Shown: positions 48,803 to 62,059 of the stretch, in pieces
Layout of the letters: each line of letters opens with the position of its first letter
Position numbering within the stretch: position 1 is the first letter of the stretch
Origin: Angiostrongylus vasorum
Taxonomy: Eukaryota > Nematoda > Chromadorea > Rhabditida > Metastrongylidae
Direction: 5' to 3'
Assembly (NCBI GenBank): GCA_018806985.1
Contig: JADANN010000443.1
Span: 883,001-947,000, forward strand
DNA length: 64,000 nucleotides
The notes under the pieces: model-generated
Database searches by the model: none
Seen by the model: the letters and a program-made list of their open reading frames with translations, nothing else
What the model was told of the DNA's origin: nothing
Made by a program: the position numbers and the translations under genes

Positions 48803-49070
48803 GGAAAAGGATAAAAGGATGAAGCACTCGGCGTTGGTCAATCCTTGAGGGATGCGCCATGCATTCGACTTCATTAAGCATCGTTGGAGATAAGTGAATG
48901 CATACTTGGTCTATACAATTACTCGCGGTGGCCATATCGAGGCCAGTGGTGCTACTCTAACAGGAAACTGGTACCAATTTGCCATTCCCGAAGGGAAGGA
49001 GAGCTTGGTGAATTTAGTGCGCAGGATCGTGTTGCAGGGCGCCTCTAACCATTGTGCTACAGGGACTCCT
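48803..49070 (-). repeat. SINE family A, near full-length
   Basis: Tail ggaaaaggataaaaggatga, body in reverse with atgcattcgacttcattaag, ending in ccattgtgctacaggg at the head. Several small internal deletions. Confidence 0.8.
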
Positions 49071-49289
49071 GTGAATTAGTAATAAGCTGAAGTTCTCAAA
49101 AAAATAACACAAAGAAGTAGAAAAGACAATTTCGCTATATTATACTTGTTCAATGAATGCATGAAGATCTTCTTCTTTTTTCAACATTTCCTTTGACGTT
49201 TCTATAGTGGGACGATACAATTGCACTGACTTCTTTTGAGTTTTTTCTCCCAAGTCTGATACACTTATCAAATTTAATTCTATGCAGAG

Positions 49290-49650
49290 AGCACAGTCAC
49301 GGCCACTCAATAATACGCGTAAGGGAGTGGTTGAACCCCGACTGAACTAATCAATCTTTCCATTCCTTCTGTGTCGAGAAGTCGCTACCACACTTGTCTG
49401 GAAAGCTCCCACCGATTGAACGCATTATTGTTGGTTGCCTGTAGCGAAGTCCTGAGAACGTTTTAGAAAACTATCCCAGGGTTTCGTTGGGAATCTCGTC
49501 ATCCGCCATACAACGACATTCGTAAAGAAGACAAGAATCCTCAAGCAGCAGCCGGATCCGCACACAAATCCGATGAGCTTCGTGGATGATGGCTACGAGA
49601 AGACAAATCGAACGAAAGAACTGCTGAGATCCACACGATATATAGTAACG
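49290..49650 (+). repeat. SINE family C copy
   Basis: Degraded head (gtaagggagtggttgaaccc), core taccacacttgtctggaaag, then tcctcaagcagcagccggat and the 3' end tgctgagatccacacgatat. Confidence 0.7.
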
Positions 49651-50059
49651 GTTCGGACAAGAAAAAGGTGTAAAATTATTCTATTTTCTTTACGATTTTT
49701 TCTTAGACGTTCGTAGTTGAACGTGGAGAAAAATGTCTTGGTAACTACTTGCTAGGTTTGAATCTGTGACGATGCTTTTTCGTGAATTGCATAAGAAATT
49801 CGTTCTAATCCTAAAAAGCTCGCACAGGTAACACATGGGACAGTTTCTGAGGAAACTCTGAATGAACGACTGGGGGTTTTTTTGTTAGATTTTTGAATGA
49901 CGTAGAAATTCATAACTTGTTGGTTTAAGAGCGATTGGGCTACAAAGAAACGACACGTAGAGGGAATCGTTAAGATTTCATTTCGTTTTCTTAATAATCA
50001 ACAAGCACCACTAATATTCTTCTTATCACACACCAATGCTCTGCATTGTGCGCCCTTCA

Positions 50060-50330
50060 GATTAGATGTGTTTCTTTCGTAGATCTAGGCTTTCTGGGCT
50101 ATCTTTCTCGAGAAGGTTCTTCGCCAACCTTCAACTCGGAGAATTCAGATGGGTATTAGCAGCGAATTCGTCTAATTCTCGCGCCCAAGCCGACAATTCT
50201 GACGGCTTACGTCGGCATTGTCGTCTTGCCTGCTTCTGTTCGTTGCCAAATTGGAACCCATTCTTCTTCAAACTTCTGTCAACGTTTACATCAACTGTTT
50301 CAAGCGTTTGGTAAATACTCCCAAACATAT
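50060..50330 (-). other. Open frame, possible exon
   Basis: The minus frame at 50328-50131 reads SIYQTLETVDVNVDRSLKKN and SELSAWARELDEFAANTH before a stop. The + strand is open too. No linked exons or family are seen. Confidence 0.25.
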
Positions 50331-50479
50331 TGTTAATTTTCTATTTCGTGCCTACTAGAATTCTCCACGGCAGGTTATTCTCTGGAATACAGCAATAATG
50401 GTGCTGAGATATTTGGAAAACTCTATTTTTAGAAAAAGGACTTTCATTTAATCTCGGGGTGGAGCTCAATGTATGGTCC

Positions 50480-50645
50480 TTTATTGATATGCTAACGCGA
50501 AGTTGATGAAGTCTTAATCCAGCTAACGTCCCATCGTGTTCATCTTTTTCAGAGGTGGGGTTGATCCGACAGGGATTGTCTATTGCCGGTCGTCCCTTTT
50601 TTGTCATAGCCGCACCGAGTCGAGTGCTGTTGAGATATTCGATAT
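50480..50645 (-). repeat. Penelope-like terminal block, diverged
   Basis: ttgatatgctaacgcgaagt outer end, then atccagctaacgtcccatcg and ttcatctttttcagaggtgg. Confidence 0.5.
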
Positions 50646-50699
50646 TCCAGAACATCTACACATTAGGTAGCCCCAAGACGCATCTGTAGCTCATTGGTT

Positions 50700-52640
50700 A
50701 TAAGTATATAGATTTTCGGTTGATACGTTCATGTGAATATAAGGGTTTTTGGGCATTCGATTAAAGAATGCGACAGTTTGCAACTGGATATCATCTACAG
50801 AAATTAGTTCAATTTTCTTACCTTTTTTTTCTTGGCCACATATAGCCTATTGAATTTCTAGTACAACGTCATTTTCAATTTTGCTATTTTTCCACTGGAA
50901 AAATCGATATCAATTCATTCCTCATGGGTTCTGTTCTCACCTTGTGCACAGATGTTTTGATCAACTTGAGTCTAATTGCCATTGAACTGGAAGTACACAC
51001 TGTTATACACAAATCTGTTATTTCCGATATCAGCAGCTCATTGAAAAAAGCAAGAATTCTATTTCTCACAGTGAACAAAGTACATATGTGTTTTGTCTAT
51101 CATAGGCTCGCAAGACAGGTGGTTTTTGAACGATAATGAACATCGGGCGCACTTTCCCAGTAGGATCGCCTCGGAGCGCCTATTTTTTTTACCGGGATCA
51201 CATGGGAGCATTTGCATGTGTATTTGATGTTACCTTAGTGTTATCAGCAATCCCATCATGCTACACGTGTATGCCTATTGGCCTCTTCAGCTCAGTCAAC
51301 AGACGTTTCTTTGATGGTTTAACTTAATCGTCGTCAGCCTTCTTGTTATCTGCGAGCACCATTCAATTTGCCAGTTTCAGACGTCCTTTGTTCGACATAG
51401 CTTTTCTCGCTGCCGAATTAAAACGACCGTGATACCTTCACTTGACCATTTGCTAACTATTTATTCTTTTGCTCATGTGCTCCGAATTGGAAGTGTCAAG
51501 TTACAGTGATAGAACAAACATAGATTAGGAGCAAGTTGAATATTTAGCAAAATATTCAGAAGTAAGGGATGTAACACGATTCTTCTATTTCACTTCGATC
51601 CGTACAAGTGATAGAAAGGAAAAGTTAAGTTCCTGTCAGGTCATGCTTATGACAGTAAGCTTCATCTTGCTTTATTGAAATTATTCTTTTTGATTCATTC
51701 TGGTCGGTTTTTGTATTTCACTGTGAAACGCGACTTATGTATAACAAGTTCATTTAAATTAAAAAAAAACAAGCCAAATGAAAGATAAGCAGCCAGATGG
51801 ACTTTGGTAAGCGTAGTAGAAGTGCTGCAGAGTTCTGCCGTGACGGTCCTGACCAACTCTTTAAAAAGAACGATGATAAAGATTTGTCTCTAGTGCGATA
51901 CTGCTTTGCCACAGCTGTTCACATTCATAGGCAACAAGAAAAAAACATATAAAAGCCACATTTCACATATCCATTTCACATAATGCCTCACCATGAAAAA
52001 GAAATAGGCAGCAAATAGAAGTGGAAAGATGTAAAAACTCCCAGGATGTATATTACAACATGGAGATGTGGTTCATCTGTGTGTTTCCATCACCGGTACA
52101 ATGACTTTCATGCCGTCATGGCTCGAGAGGTCACGTGGTTTTCTGTATAATTACAGGAAGTTGTAGATATATGGTGTAATACATGTAAAGGAAAAGAAAA
52201 CAAATTAAGCCAAAAATAGAAAAAAAGTAGCAAATCATATGTTAGACAAAGTTGCTAGTTTTTTTGCTCAAACTGACAGAAGTGATGAATCACTGTAATG
52301 GTTTCTGCTTACAACTTAGTTCTTATTTAATTCTCATTTGCTCTACTGGAATTAAATTCTCCCAGACGTCCAGTTCAGAATTCTAAATGTGAGTTTGTGA
52401 ATAAATTGGTATGAAACTCCATCTTCAGCATGCCATATCGCTACGCCGGCTTTCGGAATCCAGTATGTGGTGGGGGTCCGAAGTTGCGTTCTCGCTTGAT
52501 ACTCGTTTTTCTCAATATCATCACCAGCAGCGGTATTGGTCACTCACAGATAACTTCGTTCTCTATTGAGGAACTGTAGCTTGTCCTGTGCTTGGTCTTT
52601 CTAGTGCTGTCTGAAGTCAGTTGATCATTTTAGAACCTTT
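50700..52640. other. Unassigned stretch
   Basis: Short open frames occur on both strands (for example 50884-51136 and 52352-52543) without consistent splice partners. Apart from the D fragment no repeat is recognised. Confidence 0.3.
51935..52025 (+). repeat. Family D repeat, 3' end
   Basis: tccatttcacataatgcctc, then catgaaaaagaaataggcag and caaatagaag correspond to the D family end. Confidence 0.45.
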
Positions 52641-52647
52641 GTCTCGT

Positions 52648-52810
52648 TTTGATAAGCTAACATAAACCTGTTAGGAATCCTTGTTGTAACCAACATTTCT
52701 GCGCTTTCGCCTTCTTCAGAGCCGCAGCGATTTGAGTCGAATGTCCAGAGAGTTTGTTTCTCACGATGAGAGTCTTAGTAGTTGCATTGAGTCCAATCCG
52801 CTGGAGACCA
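52648..52810 (-). repeat. Penelope-like terminal block
   Basis: ttgataagctaacataaacc outer end, ctgcgctttcgccttcttca and gagccgcagcgatttgagtc in reverse; the CTGAAGA part is intact, the GAAAC part mutated. Confidence 0.6.
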
Positions 52811-53608
52811 CATGTAACAAAGCGTCTCAAAATTGTTTGTTACTCACGCCATGCCAAAAATAGCTATCGATTTTTTGTGTTCGATCGAATATGAAAGCTT
52901 TGACTAGATTATATATTAACATATTTAAAGCAGAATAGTGAAAAACAACTCAAATATGGCCATGAGAAACATGTAGACTTACAGCATTGTTCAACTGGAA
53001 TGCCAACAAGCGTTTTATTGCCGTCACCGTTACTGATGGTGTTGTGCACTTATAAGAAGTATTGGCAATATTGTTAAAATTACATCTGTAACTTTAATTT
53101 CCTTTGGTGTTGTCGGAAATGGTAGTGTTAATTCAATCGCACACTCGTGACAAATTGTTCCAAATCTCATTTGATGTTAAGGTTAAGTACAAAACTTGAG
53201 TTATTTCCATTAAGGACTTTGTCAGCACCGTCTGTCACGTATCGAAAGCCTCAGAATCTCGTCCGAAATGAGAACACTTTACAACTTCCTGCATCGCTGC
53301 GAAATGTCTCTTCACACTTTTATCATTTCCTACTTTGGGATTTCTTTACTCTATGAGCATTTCACTTCATAGCGCTCTTTTTTTCATTGCGCGGCATGAT
53401 TTATTTCTTTAGAGTGGGCTTTAAAGGAGCGTGGGAGTAAAGGCGCGTGTGATACTGCAGTCTTTTTTTTTCTGAGCATATGATGAATAGGATACGAATA
53501 TACGAACTTTCAGGAAGGATGCAGTATATCCATCTTTGTATTATTGGATAAATCATTGCTTTGCAAGTTTCTTAGACTCTGTTTTTGTTTGACAAATATT
53601 ATGATAAA

Positions 53609-53686
53609 CATCTTCACATGCTGCAGGCTCGAGAGTATTGCGAAGAATGCTGGAGAATTTCTCCAGACCTGCAGCATGTGAAGATG
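53609..53686 (+). repeat. Nested perfect hairpin
   Basis: catcttcacatgctgcagg (53609-53627) pairs perfectly with its reverse complement at 53668-53686. Inside the 40-base loop, TGGAG and CTCCA at 53651-53665 form a second small stem. It lies inside an unassigned + frame (53585-53947). Confidence 0.85.
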
Positions 53687-54114
53687 ATCAACACGCGTCT
53701 ACTGACCGTCTACGTCTCGATGGTTTTTCCAGCAGTTTCTTCAGTCGGATTGAAGTGTATCCCTTCACGCTTTGAAGAGTCAGAGAGCAGATCTCCTGCA
53801 TTTGCAAACTGTGGGATGAAAATTATGATAAAGAGTTTTTTTCCACAACAATCGAATTCAGTCCTTGCAAAATCTTCGACAGAGCCTCAGGAAATTTTTT
53901 TTATAAGAGTGCGTTTATTTTTTTGGCAAAAAAGACAATTTTTGTGACTTTGCATCATCTGATTATGACTGTTTCTTTATCACTTGGAACCGCGTAATGT
54001 CTTATACAGCCTGGGGCCCTGTGAACGTGCCCATTAGGGGGTACTGTTGTGCCTTCTTAATTACATTCGCTTCTATCTCGATGACCTTTAATTATCGTTG
54101 TTGGTGGAAACGCC

Positions 54115-54330
54115 GTTCAATACACACTGGATCGATCGCCGATTGGAATGCGGGCCCACCAGCACCGTTTGGTATCAAACGTGGAGCATAAATCATTAAC
54201 TTAATACATTGGTAGGCTACGGAATGTCGTTGTGTGAACGATATACTTTAAATCACATTTAAAGATGCTTGATGAAGTCGACTGGATGGCGCATCTCTCA
54301 GGTGTCCAACACCGAACGTTTTATCCTTTA
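54115..54330 (+). repeat. SINE family A, diverged copy
   Basis: tggaaacgccgttcaataca, actggatcgatcgccg, then gcttgatgaagtcgactgga and the tail cgttttatcctttac. Confidence 0.65.
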
Positions 54331-54737
54331 CTATTTTCCTGGTAAAGTTTCCATCTGTTGTTGCACATCAACGCTACCCAATAGGATGCGTTAGGTTGAA
54401 GAACATAAGAGCTCTAAATTTTTGCTATGTGAAACATTTTTATGTCCTTGGCGCAAGCGTAGCCCAACGTAGCTCATTGACTTCTGCCGTAGAGTAGGTT
54501 TATTTCTGAAATATCGTACCTTTTTCAGCTAGACTAACATCGCAGGTAGGTGGACAACTAAACGCTCATCATCTGGGAGCGCCCATAGCCACAGTGGATA
54601 AATTAGCTAACCTCTTCTACACATTTTCCAATAATTAGAAGCGGTAGAAGGCCAATTTATCCACGCAGTTGATTTTGGAAAGTACTAGTCCAGTATATTA
54701 ATAGAAGCAAGAATGCGTCGTTTTCTTATTCAGAAAA

Positions 54738-55270
54738 CGCGAGGTTGTTATAGAGCATACAGTTAATTCCATAGATAAACACACAATACAATACAACAGT
54801 AGCTGACGTTTCGGCAGTATCGCCTTCTTCAGAGCCTGGAAGGGTACACTGATATGCAATTTACTTGGTCAAAGGCTTCAGTAACACACACATGCTATAT
54901 AAATGCCAAAAAAGCCTACAATGAAAGCAGGGAGCAGTGCCCAGAGGTCACACGCGACCTGGTCCCTCATCTTCGCATCAATTTCTGATGGGTGGTGTAG
55001 TCATCAACCATATGCGACTATAATCAGCTGTTCTAACGTTCCCTCATTGGAAGTCATAAAAAATAGCGGTGAGTGTTTCGAGAAGCTGTTGATCATGTAA
55101 TTTCCATAGAGTTTTTCGTCTTTTTGTGTTATTGAAGCGTTTGGCGTAGTAAATTGTATGAGTATACCCTTCCAGGCTCTGAAGAAGGCGATACTGCCGA
55201 AACGTCAGCTACTGTTGTATTGTATTGTGTTTTTCTACGGAAGTAAATGTATGCTGTATAACAACCTCGC
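54738..55270. mobile_element. Compact Penelope-like unit with inverted termini
   Basis: Arms 54738-54850 and 55159-55270 are inverted copies of over 100 bp. Both contain an intact core: cgaggttgttat outer end, (a)caatacaatacaacagtagc, and ggctctgaagaaggcgatac then tgccgaaacgtcagct. The interior of about 300 bp has no long frame. It is the cleanest such unit in the window. Confidence 0.75.
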
Positions 55271-55399
55271 GATTGCTGAACAAGAAAGCGGCGCATTCAT
55301 ATTCCTATGCCGAGGTTAACGGAAAATCGATGCTCAAAAGCAAGAATATTTATGTCTACCGGCTGATGACAGCTTTTCAAGAAATTTTTCAAGTAGCTA

Positions 55400-56790
55400 T
55401 CAAATGGACCTTCTGTTAAACACATGGTCTTCCTCTTTAAGCCCACTTGATAGCTAGTTAACACTAAGAAGCCGTTTGACCGTCTTCGCCTTAATGGCAA
55501 ACCACTTCATTCACATTGGTCAACTAGCTTTTCTTATGGTCCATTAACGTTTCATGAGAAACTGGAAAAATTAAAAAAAAAGCTAGAAAAATTCTTTTAG
55601 AATGGAACCCGGTTTTTCGCAGGAGATAAGGGAAAGGTTTCCACCATCATTGTCTCACAGAAGTAAGTCGTCATATTTGTCTTTAACGTAGAAATTTCCA
55701 AGTGAGGTTGTATTACGGGTTGTTTCGCGGAAAAAAAATCACAGCTGGGTATCAATAATCTATCACTTCACAATGAGCGGATGATTCTGCAACAAATTAA
55801 CTCCAGGGAAGGCGGGACCCTATTCGAGGTTTCAGACCACGTCGAGCTCGAAGCCAGTAGGTCTGACGCTGTTCCTCATCTATAGGAGCGACGACGATTG
55901 CTCTTTGAGTTTTCATTTCAATAATGGCATAGCGTGAGAAGACCACTCTATTGACATTGTTAGATGGTCAGTGTTTAACGTGGATTTCTATTATATTCCC
56001 AGGCACGGAGACGATCGCAACGTTAATTAGCATGTAACCGTTTTCTTTTCGTTCTACTTCCGTCATATTTTTTCTCTTTGGCTCGTATCAATACGATTTT
56101 ATTTAATAAGCTACTCGTTCTGCCGTCTGGTTACTAAACTATTCCTAATTGCCATACTCGTAACATCGAAGTGAAGCTGTTACTTCTTGTAGGAAGTAGT
56201 ATTAGAGCACAGAAATTCTCCGAATTCGGCCATCGTTGGTACTTCTCATGCTGATCGCGATGGTGCCTCTCCGACAAAAACTGCAGCTAACTTTCATATG
56301 AGAACCCAAATATTAGAGCAGCACTTCGGCCCTAGGTTTTCCGCAGAATCGGCAAGGCTGTAGTGAGCTACGTGAACACCTGTCAAAACCACTTTTGTTC
56401 TTGCTGCTTTCCTATGGACATTATTTCCCTAGGGTTTCCACTTTATACCGAAATAATGGCTTCGCTGCCATCTGATCTCGGCGGGTGCTACTTCTTCATT
56501 TAGAATGCGCTTAGAAATATCGCCTCGAGTGTTTGAATACTCAGATGAACATAGCCTCAAGCCACTGTATCTGCGAGCGAAAATTCCTTGAGAGGAACAC
56601 GTGCAGTATTTCTCAATTGTTGAGTTCCACAGATCCCACCTATTATCGTTTTGTATCGACCTCTACTTGCTTTTTTAATAGAAAAATGATATTGGTTATC
56701 CTTATCGATGTTAAGTGAAGACCATTCTATATAAGTATCTTGCTAGATGAGAGACAGGAGAAGCGAAGGATCCGCATGATGTGGTGGTGA
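55400..56790. other. Unassigned stretch
   Basis: AT-rich, no supported gene or recognised repeat. Confidence 0.35.
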
Positions 56791-56794
56791 ACGC

Positions 56795-56940
56795 GTTAGT
56801 CCCCGGCAAAGGTAACAACGCGTTCGTTCCCCCACCGCAGACACCTGCGGGCCGGAGTTTTGCAAATATCTCAGCATCATTGTGGTTGTACCACACATAA
56901 TACTCTGCCGTGAAAGATTAAAATAGGCAGTAAGTAAAAA
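56795..56940 (+). repeat. Family D repeat, best copy
   Basis: aacaacgcgttcgttccccc, gcagacacctgcgggccgga, gcaaatatctcagcatcatt and the end aaaataggcagtaagtaaaa. Confidence 0.65.
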
Positions 56941-57647
56941 AGTTTACATTATCTTACTAGTTTTATTCTACATAGTCTGAGTTCACATACAGTGTGGATC
57001 CCAACATTCAGTTGTGAATAGAACCGAAATCATCCTTACTTTTGTTATTTGCCAACTAAATGAGTTTTCACACAAAAAAGAAACGATACAAACAGCTTAC
57101 AAATAACCCCAACGCTCTCCTATCATACGTGATAGTCATATATGAAATCCTGTCACATTACAATGTCAGCAGCTGGGTCAATATCCATTTTTAGCCGCAA
57201 CTTTTTCTCCTATTTATCCCTTATTTGTAAAAAGTGTTTGTGAATGCTGACCGGCTTTTTTTAGTGAACGTTGAACGCGGCATTTTTTGTCTTAAAGTGT
57301 ACTTCTACCACGTGAAATTTACCCATTGACTCAAACTTATACTTTGTAATCATTAGCTATGAGTGGTTGGATTGCCTTGTTATCAATGCAAATCGACAAT
57401 TTGAAACCTAGTTGGCCGGTTCAGGGCGTTCTGAACGTTATAGCCGGAAGTTAACCATCAAGGAAAACATTTAGCAGAATTTGAAATGGTCTACCGAAGT
57501 GAAAGCTTTTGCTAGTGAGTTTTACATGTATATGTTCGTTTATGAAACACTCGTTCTGAGGTGCAATGCAACAACAGCGTGGCGTCGTCGAAAGTGCAGT
57601 CGTAGCGTCCGATCTCGATAGATAGGAGGCCATTGTACTCATTTTTA

Positions 57648-57771
57648 TTATTGTGAAAACAAGCCATATAATGACTTCACATTAGCCGCGTCTTTTCCAT
57701 TCGTTAATGCACCGGAAATTAAGAGTCGTGCCCAACGTGCCACGCTTCTAGCGGCATCGAGGGGTTTCCTG
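57648..57771 (-). CDS. Candidate terminal exon of an unidentified gene
   Basis: On the minus strand a classic acceptor, tatttatttcag, precedes 57771. The exon reads KPLDAARSVARWARLLISGA and ANVKSLYGLFSQ, then TAA, with AATAAA overlapping the stop. The same frame is open upstream to 57857, so the acceptor may be unused. No upstream exons were resolved and the family is unknown. Confidence 0.4.
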
Positions 57772-58139
57772 CTGAAATAAATAGATCGCCGAATAGTAAC
57801 AAAATCGGCCACCCCACTAGAATAGATATTTGATTTCCAGACAAACGGTTTTGACACAAACGATGATGAGACTCTCTAAGACTTTCCGTCTCATTGACGC
57901 TTAGGGGAAGAGAATGGAATGAAATGAAAGATTAGGTTATGAAGGATCTTGTTGGCCTAAGCAGAATTTCCACGTGCTTGCTAATTGGCTGCTTTGACAA
58001 GATTTTTAGATCGCCGTGACAAAACTTGTCTAAATTGATACTGCAATAGCCGTTATTTGGCCACCGAACGAGGCCTGTAAGTTACAATCACGTCCCGACA
58101 ATGATGCACTCAAAACTGAGCTTTCGGGTGGGGAATGTC

Positions 58140-59400
58140 GAGCTCCTTTTCGGCTTGAAATACTCTGCTGGTGACTCCGTCTTTACACAATGTACACAGC
58201 CCAAGTTCAACCCTAGGACCACGGCATTAACTTAAGACCACGATGAAGCTATAAAACATTACTCGCGAGACTCGAGAATCCATTTTTATCCTACTATTTC
58301 ATGTTGTCCCACTCATTGAATCAGTTAGAGGTCGTCAACATGGTTACTGTTTATGAATGGTGGTTTATGAATGGTGGCTAGAATGCATCACTAATCGTCC
58401 TATTAGACGCAGAATTACGATACCTACAGCACTTTCTATCGGTTCTTCAACTTTCCTTAATGCGGCTTTTGCTTCCTCTTCAACGTAGAACCGGTAGTTA
58501 TCCTGTTTTTGTGCAATTTAGGCTTTTTTGACAACTATCGTGTTCAATGTCCTCCAGCTTTCACACTCGTGTACTTCTACGATTTCTTTTTCTTTTGAAA
58601 ATCCACATGCTTAGCAGAAAAGCTTTCGCGGCTATTCATGACGATAGCATCTTTCTGTTTTTTTCAAATGTTTATTGATTATTGAAAAAAGTAGATAGCT
58701 ACAGATTTTTGCGGTGCAGTGGAGGGAATAAACTAAGGCCGTGTCTCTCCACCAGAGCGCCTCACTTGTTCGATATCGTTCACAAAAAGCAATAGAAGAA
58801 TTGGAGTCCTAAGAATCTTAGTTACTTTGAGCTATATGAAAGATAAAAGGGACAACTTAGCCCGACTTTTTGCTTGATGTTCACCAAAGTTTATACACCT
58901 CCAAAACAACATGAAAGACACACGCGGTCTTTCAACTATTTTTTCTAGAGTAATTTTGCATAAGAACAAGAAATTCGATGCTTAATCCTCCTCTATCCCC
59001 TATAGTATCATTCGAAAATTATGAATGAATAGCTATTGTTCAGTGCGTTGACAAGCGCTATATGCGGAAATTACGGTATCTGCTGGCCTCTTTCGAACAG
59101 GTTCAACTTGAAAGTAGACCAGCGGAATGCGTTTTTTAAAAAACCTCATATGCTAGTAGGTTCTCTCATTCGTTAATTAAAGAGAAATTCAACGACTCGT
59201 GTCCAGAAACGCTTTTGTTTAGGGACATAGCTCCAGTGCAGTCTTAATAATATGACGAGGTTTCGTAACGATGATTTAGGTCATCAGATGAAGTCGTCGT
59301 TCGGCGAATATCCAACGTCATGAAGTCGGTCATAAATTAGTCAGCAAGAGCCCATCTCTTTGATTTTCTTGTCCTTCCCTTCTCCTTTTTCTTTTCGTTA
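58140..59400. other. Unassigned stretch
   Basis: No exon or recognised repeat found. Confidence 0.35.
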
Positions 59401-59414
59401 CGCCCTTACACTGT

Positions 59415-59720
59415 CCAATGAGCATCCTTGGCCCTTCTAGGCGTACATGGAAATACATTTTTTACATGATTTGGATCATGTATTGTTCGGATCCAAGCAC
59501 TCCCTGCATTCGGTTCGTTCTCTCGCATCTGGCATTGATGAAAGTTTTCATATTTACGTTAAGGAGATTCTTTATTGACTCATGGGGTAACACTTCTAGA
59601 TCGTTTTTGGTTCGTCGCTAAAATCAGACTTCGGCCTTTGTGGAGTGGAGACGCGTTTTCTCAGAGAATTTTGGCACTGATTTGCAGACACTGGTGGGAT
59701 GAAAGGCTTGGTGAACGTAG
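59415..59720 (-). repeat. SINE family C copy, diverged
   Basis: ttcggatccaagcactccct, cattcggttcgttctctcgc and a reverse core ggcactgatttgcagacact resemble family C in reverse. Confidence 0.5.
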
Positions 59721-59729
59721 TGCAAAAAC

Positions 59730-62050
59730 GTATATGATTCTTTGCAAATGTTGACTTTCAAGAGTAATGTGGAACTGTTGTTTAGAGATGACTCAAAATC
59801 ATTCAGAGGAGTAGGAGCAACTGGACTTAAAACCATTCAGTGCAATCGGATACACGGAACGAGGATGCTGCACTTCTTATTCGGAACTTTTATTCTGTCC
59901 TTTTTAAATCGAAATTAACACCAAGTGGAAGCTATCATATCTGAACCAAGCCTGTACAAATCTCCTTTCCAACGTATTTGTGAGTTTCAAGCAAGAGTAA
60001 TTGTCTTCTTCCTCAGAAAAATAGACAGCCATGTGGTGATTTTTTGATGGGTTAGGTAAGATGTTGTGAATGTGGTTTGTGTAATGAAATAACATTAATA
60101 ATGCAAAAACAACGCTTCAGCTGGATGACATGAAGCGAGAACAGTTATAGCCTGAAGATTTCAAAAAAGAAAAGAGGACGAAGATGTAACACCTACGGAG
60201 TGATCGATAGAGGAAATAGCCAAGATCTGAGAAGAGAATCACGAAGAACGCCACTTAACAATCGCCTCTCATACGGGCACTGTAGATAATTGCCTTCATC
60301 GATCCATAACTTTTCTAGCATATCTTGATTTCGCAAAGTTCTTATATAAGGTGAAGCGGTTCACGATGACGAATGTTGATTCTGTAGGTATCGATTTTCC
60401 ATATGATGCATTCGTATCGGAACTTGTATCATCTCACTTCACTTTAGATCAACTGAAACTGAGCTTGTTCTCTACCAGTAGAGTCACATTTTTTGTCAGT
60501 ATTCAGCGGATTATCCAGGAACGCCCCATAATAGTGTGAAATCTCCATGCTTTTCATTCAAATGTCAGTTCTCTTCCATTTCAAAAGAGTGGGTCATAAA
60601 AGGTTACTGTGCAAAACTACTTAAGTCATGACATATCGTTATGTGCCACTTGTTATTCGCTTCTGTGGAATGAAGTTACGAACTGAAATAGGATTTATAT
60701 CTCTCCCTTTTAAGGATGCGGAGCATAATGGGTGATGTTTTTGCTCTCCCTTTTTAACTGGAGACAAGAAAATACCAAAAATTCTCATTTAGGCCGTCTT
60801 GCTGATGAGCTTGAGCTCTACCACTCGTCTCCTTCTTGAAACTCTTTGTCAGGCTCTTGTAGATGATATGGGGCACGTTATTATCATAAAAGGCTTTTGT
60901 AACGGACATTATCAAAATTTGCAGACATGGGCGCAAATCGGGTTTACATCGTTAAATTCCATTGAAAACTACGTATTCTCTTTTTTCTCTTTCCATCTTC
61001 GTCACCAAACTCACTACCATCTTCCTTTTCTCTCATGTCATTTATCAATAATTTTATTTTTGCCTCAACTAACAGCTGAAAAAGTCCTAGTACTTCTTCT
61101 ATTTCGACTTTTTGAAATTTGAAAGGGAACTAGAAAGTAACTATATGTAAGCACATCCTCGTTTTCAACACATTCTTGAATGCAGCGAACACCCATCGAG
61201 TAATATGATTCGAGCGAACTAGGACACGCTAATGGCTTATCAGTATTAGTATTTAATATGTCCAAAACTTCTAGATGATCGAATGTTTCTCAAAGTAAGA
61301 TTTCCACTGTCCTTGTATTCTTGTGCACGTTGTTCTTCCATCCGACATCTTTTTCTGATTGGGTATATCGATGGAGAAGACAGCTCACATGACGTCGGTC
61401 AACTTCGTTTAGTAGAAGAAGCATCTCCAGGGTCGTCGTCTTCACTGAGGCGGCTATTTTATCCAGTGTGTTCAATTCATGCCCGCCATTTCGGCATAGG
61501 TGGAGGGACTGGTCGTTGAATAAGTCTGTATTTAATCGTTTGTAGATGATTTAAGCAAAATTTTGAAGCAAATTTAGACGGCCATAAGGGAGGTAGTGTT
61601 TATTACCAGGGTGGTGAGGGCAGTTGATTTATTGTCTTGGTAAGGACGGTTGAACTATTGATCATTTTTGCTGGAATGGGAACTGACACAAAACTGAGGC
61701 TTCAGCTGCTCAGAGTGGGAATCAGTGACACTTCGAGGTGTCCCGCTGATCCATCAGCGGAAATGGACTTAACAAAATGTTGAAAATAATGTGGAGATTG
61801 AAGATTTTTTCCACAGAACTCATGTATCTACTTTCCATTAAGCTAATAGTTTTTCAATCAAATGTACAAAAAGTGCAGAAAGTACTATCAGTTCTCTCGC
61901 GCACTGACAGCTGACGATATCATTTTCATGCAGCTAACGAGCCTCATTTAGATCACGAGCTTTACTTAACACTGCTAAGTTTCAAGGCAGAGAACGCTTT
62001 TCGTTGAAGACTAGTTGAACATTCGTAGTAAGTAATAATTCAAAAGACCA
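59730..62050. other. Stretch with isolated open frames
   Basis: Possible exon pieces are the + frames at 60351-60539 (GIDFPYDAFVSELVSSHF after an acceptor), 60799-61122 and 61283-61519 (ends HARHFGIGGGTGR). Phases do not link and no family is recognised. Confidence 0.25.
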
Positions 62051-62059
62051 ACTTTCTAT

